64,000 nt of DNA from Citricoccus sp. SGAir0253. GTDB taxonomy: Bacteria > Actinomycetota > Actinomycetes > Actinomycetales > Micrococcaceae. The notes under the pieces were generated by a model. The model made no database searches, had not been told where the DNA came from, and worked only from the letters and a program-made list of their open reading frames with translations. Where the stretch lies: contig NZ_CP039424.1 of assembly GCF_005877055.1 (NCBI RefSeq), positions 2,728,001 through 2,792,000 on the forward strand, read 5' to 3'. Numbering within the stretch: the first letter of the stretch is position 1; every line of letters starts with the position of its first letter. Below are positions 10,003-18,275 of the stretch, piece after piece. The translations under genes and the position numbers were made by a program.

Positions 10003-10299
10003 TCAGGCCTGGTGCCGCCGGGCGTTGCGGGCCCGGTGGCGTGTCGTCCGTAGTCTACGCAATCTCTTGACGAGCATCGGCTTGTGGGCGAGGGCCTCCT
10101 CGCGGTCGAGCAGGCCGTTGAGCACCTGGTAGTAGGTGGTCGCCGAGATCGAGAACCGGTCGCGGATCGCCTGGTCCTTGGCGCCGCCGTACTTCCACCA
10201 CTGGTCCTCGAAGTCCAGGATGTCCCGTTCCCGCTCGGACAGCCCTGCCGGCGCCTCGTCGGCCGGGTGGCCGGGGAGGGCGGGGTCAGCTGCAGTCAT
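10003..10299 (-). CDS. DUF3263 family small helical protein
   Basis: A 98-residue protein. After a short Pro/Ala leader comes [20 protein letters not shown], the signature of DUF3263, a family of small actinobacterial proteins with a helix-turn-helix-like core (residues about 20-70: [20 protein letters not shown]). The C-terminal 28 residues are very basic ([15 protein letters not shown]), consistent with nucleic-acid binding. The ATG at 10299 is chosen because AAGGA lies 8 bases upstream and longer in-frame extensions look non-coding. Similar small genes often sit beside LytR_C or wall-related genes; the next gene downstream on the same strand is such a protein. Function is unknown; a DNA-binding role is inferred. 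Confidence 0.8.
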   Translation of the reverse strand: MTAADPALPGHPADEAPAGLSERERDILDFEDQWWKYGGAKDQAIRDRFSISATTYYQVLNGLLDREEALAHKPMLVKRLRRLRTTRHRARNARRHQA

Positions 10300-10449
10300 G
10301 AGGGGGTCCTTCCGGTGTCCTGTCCGCGCCCGGGGCCGGGTCGAGGGGGTCGAGGGCGGCCGGACGCGGTACTCCACAATCGGTCCCAGTCTACGCGCGC
10401 GAACTACACGGGTGTGATTCCCCGGCGCCGCGCCGGCCGCGCGGGAGTG

Positions 10450-10462
10450 CCCCCCCCCCCCC
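10450..10462. repeat. 13-base poly-C tract
   Basis: An uninterrupted run of 13 C lies between the DUF3263 gene and ung, 55 bases before the ung start, followed by a direct repeat of GGCACCGTCCC. It could be a slippage-prone tract or an assembly artefact. Confidence 0.7.
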
Positions 10463-10503
10463 GGCACCGTCCCGGCACCGTCCCGCCGCGCGGCCGTGTT
10501 CGC

Positions 10504-10509
10504 TAGTGT
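10504..10509 (+). promoter_or_regulatory. -10 box (TAGTGT) of ung
   Basis: TAGTGT ends 7 bases before the GTG at 10517, and no Shine-Dalgarno sequence is present. This favours GTG 10517 as the start and a leaderless mRNA. Confidence 0.45.
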
Positions 10510-10516
10510 TCGGACG

Positions 10517-11215
10517 GTGAGACTGCTCAAGCCCCTGGAGACCGGTTGGGAGCGCGCCCTGGCGCCGCAGGACGAGGCGCTGGCCGCCGTCGGGCAGGCG
10601 GTGGAGGCCCGGCGCGCGGCCGGGGAGCACGTCCTGCCCGAGCGCGAGAACATCCTGCGCGCGTTCCGCCAGCCCTTCGACGACGTGCGCGTGCTGATCC
10701 TGGGCCAGGACCCCTACCCGACGCCGGGCCACCCGATCGGGCTGAGCTTCGCGGTCGAGCGCCACGTCCGCCCGCTGCCGCGGTCGCTGGCCAACATCTA
10801 CCGCGAGCTCTCTGACGACCTCGGCATCCCGCCGGCCGAGCACGGGGACCTCAGCGCGTGGGCGGAGCAGGGCGTGCTGCTGCTGAACCGGGTGCTCACG
10901 GTCGCCGCGGGCGAGCCGGCCAGCCACCGCGGCCTGGGCTGGGAGGGGATCACGGAAGCCGCCGTGGCCGCCCTGGCCGCCCGGCCGGCGCCCCTCGTGG
11001 CCATCCTCTGGGGCGCCGACGCCCGGCGGATGGCCCCGCTGCTGCGGCGGCACCACTCCCCGGAGCGGCCGCTGGGCATCATCGAGTCGCCGCACCCCTC
11101 CCCGCTCTCGGCCCACCGCGGCTTCTTCGGCTCGCGCCCCTTCAGCCGGGCGAACGAGATGCTCGTGGAGTGGGGCGCGGAGCCGGTCGACTGGCGCGTG
11201 GAGCGCCCGGCCTGA
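10517..11215 (+). CDS. ung: Uracil-DNA glycosylase, family 1
   Basis: A 232-residue base-excision-repair enzyme that removes uracil from DNA. The catalytic water-activating motif GQDPYP is at residues 63-68 (D65 general base). The minor-groove intercalation loop [17 protein letters not shown] is near the C-terminus with its catalytic His, and the uracil-specificity segment [10 protein letters not shown] is present with LNR in place of the usual LNT/LNA. The GTG at 10517 is preferred because a -10 box ends 7 bases before it; a GTG at 10496 would overlap that box. Length is normal for actinobacterial Ung. It is convergent with the exporter gene downstream. Confidence 0.95.
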   Translation: MRLLKPLETGWERALAPQDEALAAVGQAVEARRAAGEHVLPERENILRAFRQPFDDVRVLILGQDPYPTPGHPIGLSFAVERHVRPLPRSLANIYRELSDDLGIPPAEHGDLSAWAEQGVLLLNRVLTVAAGEPASHRGLGWEGITEAAVAALAARPAPLVAILWGADARRMAPLLRRHHSPERPLGIIESPHPSPLSAHRGFFGSRPFSRANEMLVEWGAEPVDWRVERPA

Positions 11216-11256
11216 CCGCGGACCGGTCGGCGGGGCCGCACGGGACCGGCCCGGCG

Positions 11257-13383
11257 TCAGCGCCGGCCGATCCGGCGGCGCTCGTTGGCCTGCAGCGCGG
11301 TGGTGAACGGCCGGGCGATGGTGTCCCCCAGGACCACGCCGGCGGCGATCGCCATGATGATCGCCGAGGCGTTGAACAGCCCCACGATGCCCGCCTCCAT
11401 GGCGCCGGCGTCCATGGCGATCACGTACATGGCGCGGAAGATGGTCAGGCCGGGCAGCAGGAACAGGATGGCCGGGACGGCCACCACGAGCTGCGGGGCG
11501 CCCAGCCGCAGGGCCACGTACCGCCCCAGCGCGCCGATCACGACGGCGGCGATCGCCGGGGTGAGCCGGGGCCCGGCCCCGAGGGCCTGGGCGCCCGCGT
11601 AGGCGAGGAAGCCGGCCAGGGAGACCAGCGCGGTGGGCAGCAGCAGGCGCCATTCGGACTGCTCGAACACCGAGTCCCACAGGGCCGCGGCGAACACGAG
11701 CGCCGCCATCACCCACATCGGGTAGCTGGCCACGCTCTCCGCGGCGAGGTCCAGGTCCGGGACGCCCAGCATGGAGGACAGCACGACGGCGGCGACGATC
11801 CCGGCGATCATGGCCGCGTAGACGAGGAACGCCGAGACGAACCGGCCGGCGGCCGTCACGGGGAAGCCGTTGATCGCGTCCTGCACCGCCGAGACGAACC
11901 GGCCCGAGGGCAGCAGCATCATCAGCCCGCCGGCCACCACGAGGGACGGGGCCAGGGGCACGTCCAGGCCCCACAGCACCAGGGCGATCACGGTGGCCAG
12001 GAAGCCGCCGGCCATGGTGGAGAAGAACTCCGGGATCCGCGCGCGGCCCATCAGGTCGACCACGTTGATCACCAGCAGGGTGGACACCAGCGCGAGCGCG
12101 GCGCCGACCACGCTGCCGCCGATGAAGAGCACGAAGGTGGAGGCGAACAGGCCGGCCGCGAACGTGGCCATCCAGCGCGGGAAGGGCTTGGGCCGGTGCC
12201 GGATGTCCGCGAGCTGCTGCTGGGCCTCGTCCCGGTCGACCTCGCCGGAGGCGATCGCGGACACCAGCCGGTGCAGGTGCGCCAGCCCGGCGTAGTTCTG
12301 GGACCAGGACCGGACCACGCGGTGCAGGGTGTAGGGCACCTTGCCCGCGGGGGCGTAGTTCAGCGAGATCGACTGGTTGGTGATGTCCACCTCGGTCTCG
12401 TGCACGCCGAAGGCCTGCGTGACCACGATGATCGAGGTCTCCACCTCCAGCGCGCCGGCGCCGAAGCGGAACATGGTCTCCCCCAGCTTCAGGGCGAAGT
12501 CCAGGGTGGCCCGCTCGTCCGCGTCCGCCAGGCGCGTGGTGCGCAGGTAGGGATTGGCGTACGGGCTGCCGGCGATCCGGTCGACCATGGAGATCGACTG
12601 GGTCGGCAGCGGCTCCGAGTACATGATCCGCCGGAAGGCCGATCCGCCCGCGAAGCGCAGCCGCGGGCGGCGGGAGGCGGGCGCGGCGGACGGCACCACC
12701 GGCGTCTCGCCCGTGGCCGGCTCGGAGGGCGCCAGCACGGACTGCGGCACCGGCTCCGAGCTCGGGGGCTCGGTGATCGGCGTGTCCGCCACGGGCCCGA
12801 CGCCGGCCCCGTCCGCGGGCGCGGCGGCTCCGGCCGGTCCGGCCACCGGCGGGGCGATCGGACCCGTGGGACCGCCGGGCGCGGCGACCGGTGCGGTGGG
12901 CGCGGACGCGGCGGTCCCGGGGTGCGGGACCGCCGGGGCCGGCCGGGCCCCGGCGGGGGCGAGGCCGGCGGCCTCGGCGGCCGGGCCCAGCGGGAAGTCG
13001 GTGATGGAGCTCGTGGCGGTCGCGGTGTCCTCGGCCGGGCCCAGCGGGTGGTGCTCGCCGCCCCCGGGGTCCGCGGCGCCGGGTCCCGCCCCCGCGCCGG
13101 GCGCGGCACCGGGTCCGGCGGCCCGCGCGGCGGGGCGGATGATGGGGATCTGCGACAGCTCCACGGGCGGTTCCTGGGCGGCCCGTCGTCCCGGCCCCGT
13201 CCGGCTCTCCTCCTGCACCGCCGCTTCCTCCTGCCCGTCCTGCCCGTGCTTCCGTCCTGTGACCGGCCCGCGCCGTCCGCCCCGCGTCGTCCGGGCCGGT
13301 GCCGTCTCGTCCCGGCCAGGCCCGGCCGCCGTCGGGTGGCCGCCGGGCGGCCCCGCGGGCGGGCAGCCGCCGGCCGGCCCCAC
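11257..13383 (-). CDS. ThrE-family threonine/serine exporter-like membrane protein
   Basis: A 708-residue protein. Residues 1 to about 230 are an Ala/Pro/Gly-rich, low-complexity cytoplasmic region. The next 170 or so residues form the soluble DUF1212-type domain (TLDFALKLGETMFRFGAGALEVE), followed by about ten membrane segments in two bundles (the ThrE and DUF3815 halves). This single-chain arrangement matches Corynebacterium ThrE, which exports threonine and serine by proton antiport. The GTG at 13383 has TACAGT ending 5 bases upstream and no Shine-Dalgarno. The N-terminal region is much longer than usual, so a downstream start is possible. Substrate is inferred from family only. Confidence 0.82.
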   Translation of the reverse strand: MGPAGGCPPAGPPGGHPTAAGPGRDETAPARTTRGGRRGPVTGRKHGQDGQEEAAVQEESRTGPGRRAAQEPPVELSQIPIIRPAARAAGPGAAPGAGAGPGAADPGGGEHHPLGPAEDTATATSSITDFPLGPAAEAAGLAPAGARPAPAVPHPGTAASAPTAPVAAPGGPTGPIAPPVAGPAGAAAPADGAGVGPVADTPITEPPSSEPVPQSVLAPSEPATGETPVVPSAAPASRRPRLRFAGGSAFRRIMYSEPLPTQSISMVDRIAGSPYANPYLRTTRLADADERATLDFALKLGETMFRFGAGALEVETSIIVVTQAFGVHETEVDITNQSISLNYAPAGKVPYTLHRVVRSWSQNYAGLAHLHRLVSAIASGEVDRDEAQQQLADIRHRPKPFPRWMATFAAGLFASTFVLFIGGSVVGAALALVSTLLVINVVDLMGRARIPEFFSTMAGGFLATVIALVLWGLDVPLAPSLVVAGGLMMLLPSGRFVSAVQDAINGFPVTAAGRFVSAFLVYAAMIAGIVAAVVLSSMLGVPDLDLAAESVASYPMWVMAALVFAAALWDSVFEQSEWRLLLPTALVSLAGFLAYAGAQALGAGPRLTPAIAAVVIGALGRYVALRLGAPQLVVAVPAILFLLPGLTIFRAMYVIAMDAGAMEAGIVGLFNASAIIMAIAAGVVLGDTIARPFTTALQANERRRIGRR

Positions 13384-13388
13384 CGCCC

Positions 13389-13394
13389 ACTGTA
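13389..13394 (-). promoter_or_regulatory. -10 box (TACAGT) of the ThrE-like gene
   Basis: On the minus strand TACAGT lies 5 bases before the GTG at 13383, the same arrangement as at other apparently leaderless genes here. Confidence 0.4.
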
Positions 13395-13410
13395 CTGGCC
13401 CGTTAACGAC

Positions 13411-13435
13411 TGAAGGGCCCGGTCCGGGCCCTTCA
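13411..13435 (-). terminator. Hairpin after tRNA-Val
   Basis: TGAAGGGCCCG (13411-13421) and CGGGCCCTTCA (13425-13435) form a perfect 11-bp stem with a 3-base loop, 9 bases beyond the tRNA 3' end. Confidence 0.7.
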
Positions 13436-13443
13436 GGTGTGCG

Positions 13444-13517
13444 TGGATCTTACTGGACTCGAACCAGCGACCTCTCGCGTGTGAAGCGAACGCTCTAACC
13501 AACTGAGCTAAAGATCC
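13444..13517 (-). tRNA. tRNA-Val (anticodon CAC)
   Basis: A complete cloverleaf of 74 bases reads on the minus strand. The acceptor GGATCTT pairs with AAGATCC and the discriminator is A. The D arm has AGCTCAGTTGGTTAGAGC, the anticodon loop TTCACAC gives CAC, and the T arm has GGTTCGAGTCC. CCA is not encoded. Confidence 0.95.
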
Positions 13518-13552
13518 AATCGTTGCCCGCGTCCCTGGCGGGTCGCTGACAG

Positions 13553-14821
13553 CTATGAAAGCCTAGCAGACTCCTCGCCGATCCCGAAAACGAACTCCTC
13601 GGCCACGTACCGGGCGATCGCCATCGCCGAGGTGGCGGCCGGGGACGGGGCGTTGCGCAGGACCGTCACGGGCCCCAGCCGGTCCACCGCGAAGTCGTCC
13701 ACGAGGGCCCCGTCCCGCGCCCACGCCTGCGCCCGCACCCCCGCGGTGGCCCGGGCGGCCAGGTCCGCCGGCCGCAGTTCCGGGATGAACCGCCGGGCCT
13801 GGGCGACGTAGGCCCGCTTGGCCACCGAGCCGACGATCTCGTGCACGCCCATGCGCCAGTGCTGCCGGGCCAGCGGCAGCGCGCCGGGCCAGCGCAGGGA
13901 CCCGAGCGTGTCCCGCACGGAGACGTCCCGCCAGCGGTAGCCCTCCCGCGCGAGGGCGGGCACCGCGTTGGGACCCACGTGGACGTCGTCGTACACCCCG
14001 CGGGTGAAGTGCACCCCCAGGAAGGGGAACCGGGGGTCCGGCACGGGGTAGACCATCCCGCGCACCAGGTCGGCCCGCTCCGGGGCGAGGGACCAGTACT
14101 CCCCGCGGAAGGGCAGGATCCGGGGCGAGGGGTCGGCCCCCACCATGCGCGCCACCACGTCGGACTGCAGCCCGGCGCACACCACGAGGCGGTCGACCAC
14201 GTGCTCGGAGACCGGGGTGACGACCCGGGCGCGCCCGCCCTCGAGGCGGATGTCCGTCACCTCGTGGCCCATCAGCACGCTGCCCCCGCCGGCGCGCACG
14301 TCCTGCGCCATGGCCTCCGTGATGGCCGCGTAGTCCACCACCGCCGTGTGGGGTGAGTGCAGGGCGGCGACGCCGGCCACGTGCGGCTCGATCTCCCGCA
14401 GCCGGGCCGGGTCCTCGATGCGCTCCAGCCCCGGCACCCCGTTCAGCCGCGAGCGCCGCTCGATCTCGGCCAGCGCCCCGCGCTCGGCGTCCGTCACGGC
14501 CACCACGAGCTTGCCCACCTCCCGGTAGGGCAGTCCCCTGGCCCGGCAGTAGTCGCGGGTGGCCTCCCGGCCCTCGACGCACAGCCGGGCCTTGAGGGAG
14601 CCCTCCGGGTAGTACAGCCCGGCGTGCACCACCCCGGAGTTGTGCCCCGTCTGGTGCGCGGCGAGCCGGCGCTCCTTCTCCAGGACGGTCACCTGCCCCC
14701 GCTGCCGCCGCACGAGGTGGCGGGCCAGGGCGATCCCCAGGATGCCCCCGCCGATGATGCCGATGTGCTCGGTCCCGCCGGGCCGGTTCCGGGCGGCCGC
14801 GGCCGGTGCCTGCCGTGTCAT
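13553..14821 (-). CDS. lhgO: L-2-hydroxyglutarate oxidase/dehydrogenase
   Basis: A 422-residue FAD-dependent oxidoreductase of the DAO fold that should convert L-2-hydroxyglutarate to 2-oxoglutarate. The dinucleotide-binding motif GIIGGGILG is at residues 21-29. The family signature HNSGVVHAGLYYPEGSLKA follows, then the substrate-side FRGEYWSL and PFLGVHFTRG segments typical of LhgO. The ATG at 14821 is chosen because GAAGGGACGG lies upstream and the FAD motif then falls near the N-terminus as expected; a longer frame to 14917 would cross the divergent promoter region. Divergently transcribed from azlC. It may detoxify a by-product of 2-oxoglutarate dehydrogenase or malate dehydrogenase. Confidence 0.93.
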   Translation of the reverse strand: MTRQAPAAAARNRPGGTEHIGIIGGGILGIALARHLVRRQRGQVTVLEKERRLAAHQTGHNSGVVHAGLYYPEGSLKARLCVEGREATRDYCRARGLPYREVGKLVVAVTDAERGALAEIERRSRLNGVPGLERIEDPARLREIEPHVAGVAALHSPHTAVVDYAAITEAMAQDVRAGGGSVLMGHEVTDIRLEGGRARVVTPVSEHVVDRLVVCAGLQSDVVARMVGADPSPRILPFRGEYWSLAPERADLVRGMVYPVPDPRFPFLGVHFTRGVYDDVHVGPNAVPALAREGYRWRDVSVRDTLGSLRWPGALPLARQHWRMGVHEIVGSVAKRAYVAQARRFIPELRPADLAARATAGVRAQAWARDGALVDDFAVDRLGPVTVLRNAPSPAATSAMAIARYVAEEFVFGIGEESARLS

Positions 14822-14854
14822 GGGTCCCGTCCCTTCACGAGCGCGATGGCCCCG

Positions 14855-14881
14855 AGTGTACGGGAACGCCCGCCCTAGCAT
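14855..14881. promoter_or_regulatory. Divergent lhgO/azlC promoter boxes
   Basis: Minus strand: TACACT at 14855-14860, leaving a 33-base leader for lhgO. Plus strand: TAGCAT at 14876-14881, ending 6 bases before the azlC ATG, again without Shine-Dalgarno. Confidence 0.45.
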
Positions 14882-14887
14882 GGGGGG

Positions 14888-15589
14888 ATGGACTCCTCGA
14901 CGCGGCTGGGCGCGCATCCGGCCTTCCGGACCGGTGCCTCCGTGTCCGTGGCCACCGGGCTGTACGGCATCTCCTTCGGCGCCCTGTCGGTGGCCGCGGG
15001 CCTCGACCTCTGGCAGACGGTGGCGCTGAGCGCCCTCATGTTCACCGGCGGGTCCCAGTTCGCCTTCATCGGGGTGCTGGCCGGCGGGGGCGGCGGCGCC
15101 GCGGCGACGGGGGCCGCGAGCCTGCTGGGCATCCGCAACGCGGTGTACGGGATGCAGGTCAACGCGATGCTGCGCCCCGGCCCGGCCCTCAAGCCGCTGG
15201 CCGCCCAGGTGACGATCGACGAGTCCGCCGCCACCTCCATGGCCCAGCCCGATCCGTACGGACGCCGCGTGGGGTTCTGGACCGCCGGCGTCGGGGTGTG
15301 GGTCCTGTGGGTGGCCTTCACGGTGCTGGGCGCCGTGGCCGGGGACCTGCTCGGCGACCCGAGGACGTGGGGGCTCGACGGCGCGGCGGCGGCCGCGATG
15401 CTCGGCCTGCTCTGGCCCCGGCTGAGCTCCGGGGACGCCTGGGCCCTGGCGGTCGTGGCCGCGCTGGTCACCACCGTCACCCTGCCGGTGCTGCCCTCGG
15501 GGATCCCGATCCTCGTGGCGGCCGCCGTCGCCGGGGTGTGGGGCTGGGCCGGCGCCCGCCGCCCCGGGTCCCGGGAGGCCGCGGCATGA
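14888..15589 (+). CDS. azlC: AzlC family branched-chain amino acid exporter subunit
   Basis: A 233-residue polytopic membrane protein with about five to six hydrophobic segments. It carries the AzlC signature GLYGISFGALSVAAGL, then FTGGSQFAFIGVL and LLGIRNAVYGMQV. AzlC and AzlD together form a branched-chain amino acid export system. The stop codon overlaps the azlD start (ATGA), the usual translational coupling of this pair. The start at 14888 fits both the family N-terminus and a -10 box placed 6 bases upstream. Substrate specificity is inferred from the family. Confidence 0.92.
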   Translation: MDSSTRLGAHPAFRTGASVSVATGLYGISFGALSVAAGLDLWQTVALSALMFTGGSQFAFIGVLAGGGGGAAATGAASLLGIRNAVYGMQVNAMLRPGPALKPLAAQVTIDESAATSMAQPDPYGRRVGFWTAGVGVWVLWVAFTVLGAVAGDLLGDPRTWGLDGAAAAAMLGLLWPRLSSGDAWALAVVAALVTTVTLPVLPSGIPILVAAAVAGVWGWAGARRPGSREAAA

Positions 15590-15897
15590 GCGCGTGGGGC
15601 TGGGTGCTGCTGGCCAGCGCCATCGCCTTCGGCACCAAGCTCGTGGGCTACCTCGTGCCCGGCAGCGTGCTGGACGACCCGCGCATGGTGCGCACCGCCA
15701 ACGCCGTGACGATCGGCCTGCTGGCCGCGCTCGTGGTGATGAACACGGCCGCCGCCGGCCAGGGCCTCGTCCTGGACGCCCGGCTGGGCGCCCTCGTGGC
15801 CGCCGCGGTCGCGCTCGTGCTGCGGGCGCCGTTCCTGGCGGTCGTGGTCACGGGGGCCGTGGCCGCGGCGGGCCTGCGGCTGCTCGGCCTCCCCTAG
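15586..15897 (+). CDS. azlD: AzlD family branched-chain amino acid exporter small subunit
   Basis: A 103-residue membrane protein with three to four hydrophobic segments (WVLLASAIAFGTKLVGYL, IGLLAALVVMNTAAAG and two more). Its ATG lies inside the end of azlC (ATGA overlap), and the order azlC-azlD is conserved. The conserved TK(L)xGY motif near residue 20 is typical of AzlD. It should pair with AzlC to export branched-chain or related amino acids. It converges with the SLH-SpoIID gene, whose stop is 34 bases away. Confidence 0.9.
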   Translation: MSAWGWVLLASAIAFGTKLVGYLVPGSVLDDPRMVRTANAVTIGLLAALVVMNTAAAGQGLVLDARLGALVAAAVALVLRAPFLAVVVTGAVAAAGLRLLGLP

Positions 15898-15913
15898 GCC
15901 GGCCGTCCCCGCA

Positions 15914-15944
15914 CCGGTCCGGACGCCGTGATCAGCCGGACCGG
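15914..15944. terminator. Possible bidirectional terminator between azlD and the SLH-SpoIID gene
   Basis: CCGGTCCGG (15914-15922) pairs with CCGGACCGG (15936-15944) across a 13-base loop. The right arm overlaps the last codons of the convergent gene. No T-run is present. Confidence 0.4.
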
Positions 15945-17854
15945 AGCGAGCTGATCCAGGCGGACTTCAGCCCCGCCCTGGAGCGGAACTGGTTCCCGGT
16001 GATCCGTGACGTCGTACCGTCCGAGGCCGTGGCCGTCACGTACCTCGCCGCCTCGGAGCGGTCCACGGTGAACGTCACGGACCGGACGTTCGGCAGCCCG
16101 AAGACCCGCGCCATCGTCGCCTGGCTGAGCGTGGCCGTCCACACCCGGTTCGGGTTGTACGCCGCGTCGGACACGCTGTACGGGTCCGGCCGCCCGGTCA
16201 GCCAGGGCACCGGGCTACCCCACACGTCCTCGGCCCAGCGCGTATGGCCGCCACTGGAGGAGTAGTACGTGGCATCGGCCACGGAGCCGTTGTACCAGAG
16301 GCCGAGCGTGCTGGCGGGCACCCCGGAGCCGTTGCGGGACAGGGTGGAGTCCACGGCGGCCTTCCAGCGGTCACCCCACCGTCCGTCGCCCTCGCTCTCC
16401 TTGGCCCAGCCGGTGAACTTCTGCGAACGCACCTCGTCCCAGACGTGGCATCCGCACTCGGCCTTCAGCGAGCCCATGTTGGCCATCGCATAGGCCCGAC
16501 CGGCCACGGCCTGGGCCTGCAGTGCCGCTTGGGGCCACGAGGAGGGCACCTCGGCCAGGCCATAGAGGTACTCGTCGGCCATCCGCAGCTCCGTGACCAC
16601 GTTCAGGCGTCCGCCCACGACCGTGACCACGAGTCGGCCGTGCCGCAGGTCGAGGGGTGCACCCGCACCGTCGGCGCCCGGTACGCGGACCGTGGTGGCC
16701 GGCCCGGCCCAGGAACGCGTCCCGGTCCACTCCAGGACCAAGGAGGCCTGGCGTCGCCGGGTCCCGTCGGGCATGGTCACCACCACCGCACCCCGGTCCT
16801 CGGCCAGGCGCACGGGACCGGCGGTGGCCAGGAGGTCCGCGCCGGCCCGCACCCGGACCTGCCCCTGGCCCTCGATGCCCGTGGGCGTGATCGTGGTGGC
16901 CTCGGCGGACAGCACGTGGACCTTGATCTCGTCCGCCGCCCGCGACGTGGACCACGTCGCCTTCGCCGGGCTGTAGTAGTAGTCCAGGATCTGCGCCGCC
17001 GACTTCCCCCCGGCGGCCAGCGCGCGGGCCCCGAACTGGCTCATCCCCACGCCGTGGCCCGAGCCCGAGCCCGTCACCGTGAAGGATGCCGGCACCACGG
17101 AGATGTCGAACCCCAGTTCACCGGCGACCGTCCGGAGCAGCTGGGCCGCCTCGCCACGGGCGATCGGCCGCGACGGGCGGAAGGTGCCGTCACGGTAGCC
17201 GTACGAGGCGTTGATGGACTTCAGCCAGGAGATCGCCGGGTGGTAGGCCGACTGCGGGGACACGTCGGGGAAGGACTCCTCCGAGGGAGCCTCGTAATCG
17301 GGGTCTGCGACGCCGAAGAGGATCTTCGCCAACTCGCCGCGCGTGATGGACCGGGACGGCTTGAACGTCCCGTCGGCGTAGCCCGAGACGATCTGCTCCT
17401 CCACCATCCACGCGATGGGCGCGTATGACCAGGATCGCGTGTCCGTGACGTCGGGGAACCCCGTCGAGTCCGGCGGCGTGAAGTCCGGATCGATCAAGCG
17501 GTACAGGAACGCGGAGGCCTCGGCGCGGGTCAACTCGTCCGCGACCCCGAAGGTGCCGTCGCCACGACCCGTGGTGATACCCGACCGGACCATCCACGTG
17601 ACGGGCTCGAAGTAGGTCGATCCCGGAGGCACGTCCGAGAAGGTGTCGCTCGTGGCCGCGGCCGCGGCCGCGGCTGCGCCCGCCCCGGGGTCCTCGAGGA
17701 CGGCACCCTGCGGGCCGGCTTGCTCCGCGGCCGGGGGAGCCGCCGTCGCCGGCGCCATGACACCGCCGAGGGCGACCGACGACAGGAGGGACAGGACGGC
17801 CGGAAGGGTCACCAGCACACGGTTGCGGTGGATGGTGTGGCGCGTGGGGTTCAT
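15932..17854 (-). CDS. Secreted protein with three SLH repeats and a SpoIID-like domain
   Basis: A 640-residue exported protein. A basic N-terminus and hydrophobic segment (about 11-38) ending AATAAP-like make a signal peptide. Three S-layer homology repeats follow at about 70-117, 135-182 and 200-247 (FSDVPP, GYADGTFKPSRSITRGELAK, GYRDGTFRPSRPIARGEAAQ). From about 262 is a SpoIID-like domain with the GHGVGMSQFGA motif, VKVHVLS-type core and SWPQAALQAQAVAGRAYA. SpoIID domains act on or bind peptidoglycan; SLH repeats tether proteins to secondary cell-wall polymer. The ATG at 17854 has GGAGAG 7 bases upstream. The combination suggests a wall-anchored peptidoglycan-processing or amidase-regulating protein. 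Confidence 0.92.
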   Translation of the reverse strand: MNPTRHTIHRNRVLVTLPAVLSLLSSVALGGVMAPATAAPPAAEQAGPQGAVLEDPGAGAAAAAAAATSDTFSDVPPGSTYFEPVTWMVRSGITTGRGDGTFGVADELTRAEASAFLYRLIDPDFTPPDSTGFPDVTDTRSWSYAPIAWMVEEQIVSGYADGTFKPSRSITRGELAKILFGVADPDYEAPSEESFPDVSPQSAYHPAISWLKSINASYGYRDGTFRPSRPIARGEAAQLLRTVAGELGFDISVVPASFTVTGSGSGHGVGMSQFGARALAAGGKSAAQILDYYYSPAKATWSTSRAADEIKVHVLSAEATTITPTGIEGQGQVRVRAGADLLATAGPVRLAEDRGAVVVTMPDGTRRRQASLVLEWTGTRSWAGPATTVRVPGADGAGAPLDLRHGRLVVTVVGGRLNVVTELRMADEYLYGLAEVPSSWPQAALQAQAVAGRAYAMANMGSLKAECGCHVWDEVRSQKFTGWAKESEGDGRWGDRWKAAVDSTLSRNGSGVPASTLGLWYNGSVADATYYSSSGGHTRWAEDVWGSPVPWLTGRPDPYSVSDAAYNPNRVWTATLSQATMARVFGLPNVRSVTFTVDRSEAARYVTATASDGTTSRITGNQFRSRAGLKSAWISSLRSG

Positions 17855-18012
17855 GCAGTCTCTCCACGGGGTGCGACGACGGGGAGGTGGGCGGCGCCCG
17901 CCTCCCATCATGCGCTCCCCCATGCCCTGCCGGCGGCGCAGTGGCCGCCGACACGCCGCGTCGACGGCCTTGTCAGGCCCGCATGGGGCCTCATCCCCCG
18001 GCGTCCCCGGGG

Positions 18013-18028
18013 GCCGGCACGTGCCGGC
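18013..18028. promoter_or_regulatory. Perfect 16-bp palindrome between the SLH-SpoIID gene and tRNA-Thr
   Basis: GCCGGCACGTGCCGGC is a perfect palindrome, 159 bases upstream of the SLH-SpoIID gene and 70 bases beyond the tRNA-Thr 3' end. It could be an operator for a dimeric repressor or a snapback in the tRNA 3' trailer. Confidence 0.35.
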
Positions 18029-18097
18029 GTCCGGAGGGGACGGCCGACTGGCCCGCGTCGCCTCTGGACCGGACGGGCCCCGGTGCGCCGTGGACCA

Positions 18098-18174
18098 TGG
18101 AGCCCCCTACCGGATTCGAACCGGTGACCTGCTGTTTACAAGGCAGCTGCTCTGGCCAGCTGAGCTAAGGAGGC
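18098..18174 (-). tRNA. tRNA-Thr (anticodon TGT)
   Basis: A 77-base cloverleaf including encoded CCA. The acceptor GCCTCCT pairs with AGGGGGC with one G-T pair. The anticodon loop CTTGTAA gives TGT and the T arm contains GGTTCGAATCC. Position 31-39 of the anticodon stem is a C-A mismatch. A TACCCT box at 18225-18230 on the minus strand may be its -10. Confidence 0.95.
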
Positions 18175-18176
18175 GA

Positions 18177-18223
18177 GGAGGGCCGGCCCCACGCGCTCCA
18201 CGGCGCTCGGGAACCGGCCCTCC
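18177..18223 (-). terminator. Hairpin between the DsbA-like gene and tRNA-Thr
   Basis: GGAGGGCCGG (18177-18186) pairs with CCGGCCCTCC (18214-18223); the loop contains a further GCGC stem. It could end the DsbA-like transcript before the tRNA. Confidence 0.45.
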
Positions 18224-18275
18224 AAGGGTAGCGGATCGGCCCGTGGCGGGCCGCCGCCGCAGGCGGGTCAGGCGG

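Noticed and set aside
11216..13413. Long open frames opposite the ThrE-like gene (and similar frames opposite treYZ, glgE and glgX)
   Set aside because: In DNA of this GC content antisense frames stay open by chance. Their translations are Arg/Gly/His/Pro-rich and lack domains, while the opposite frame carries clear motifs.
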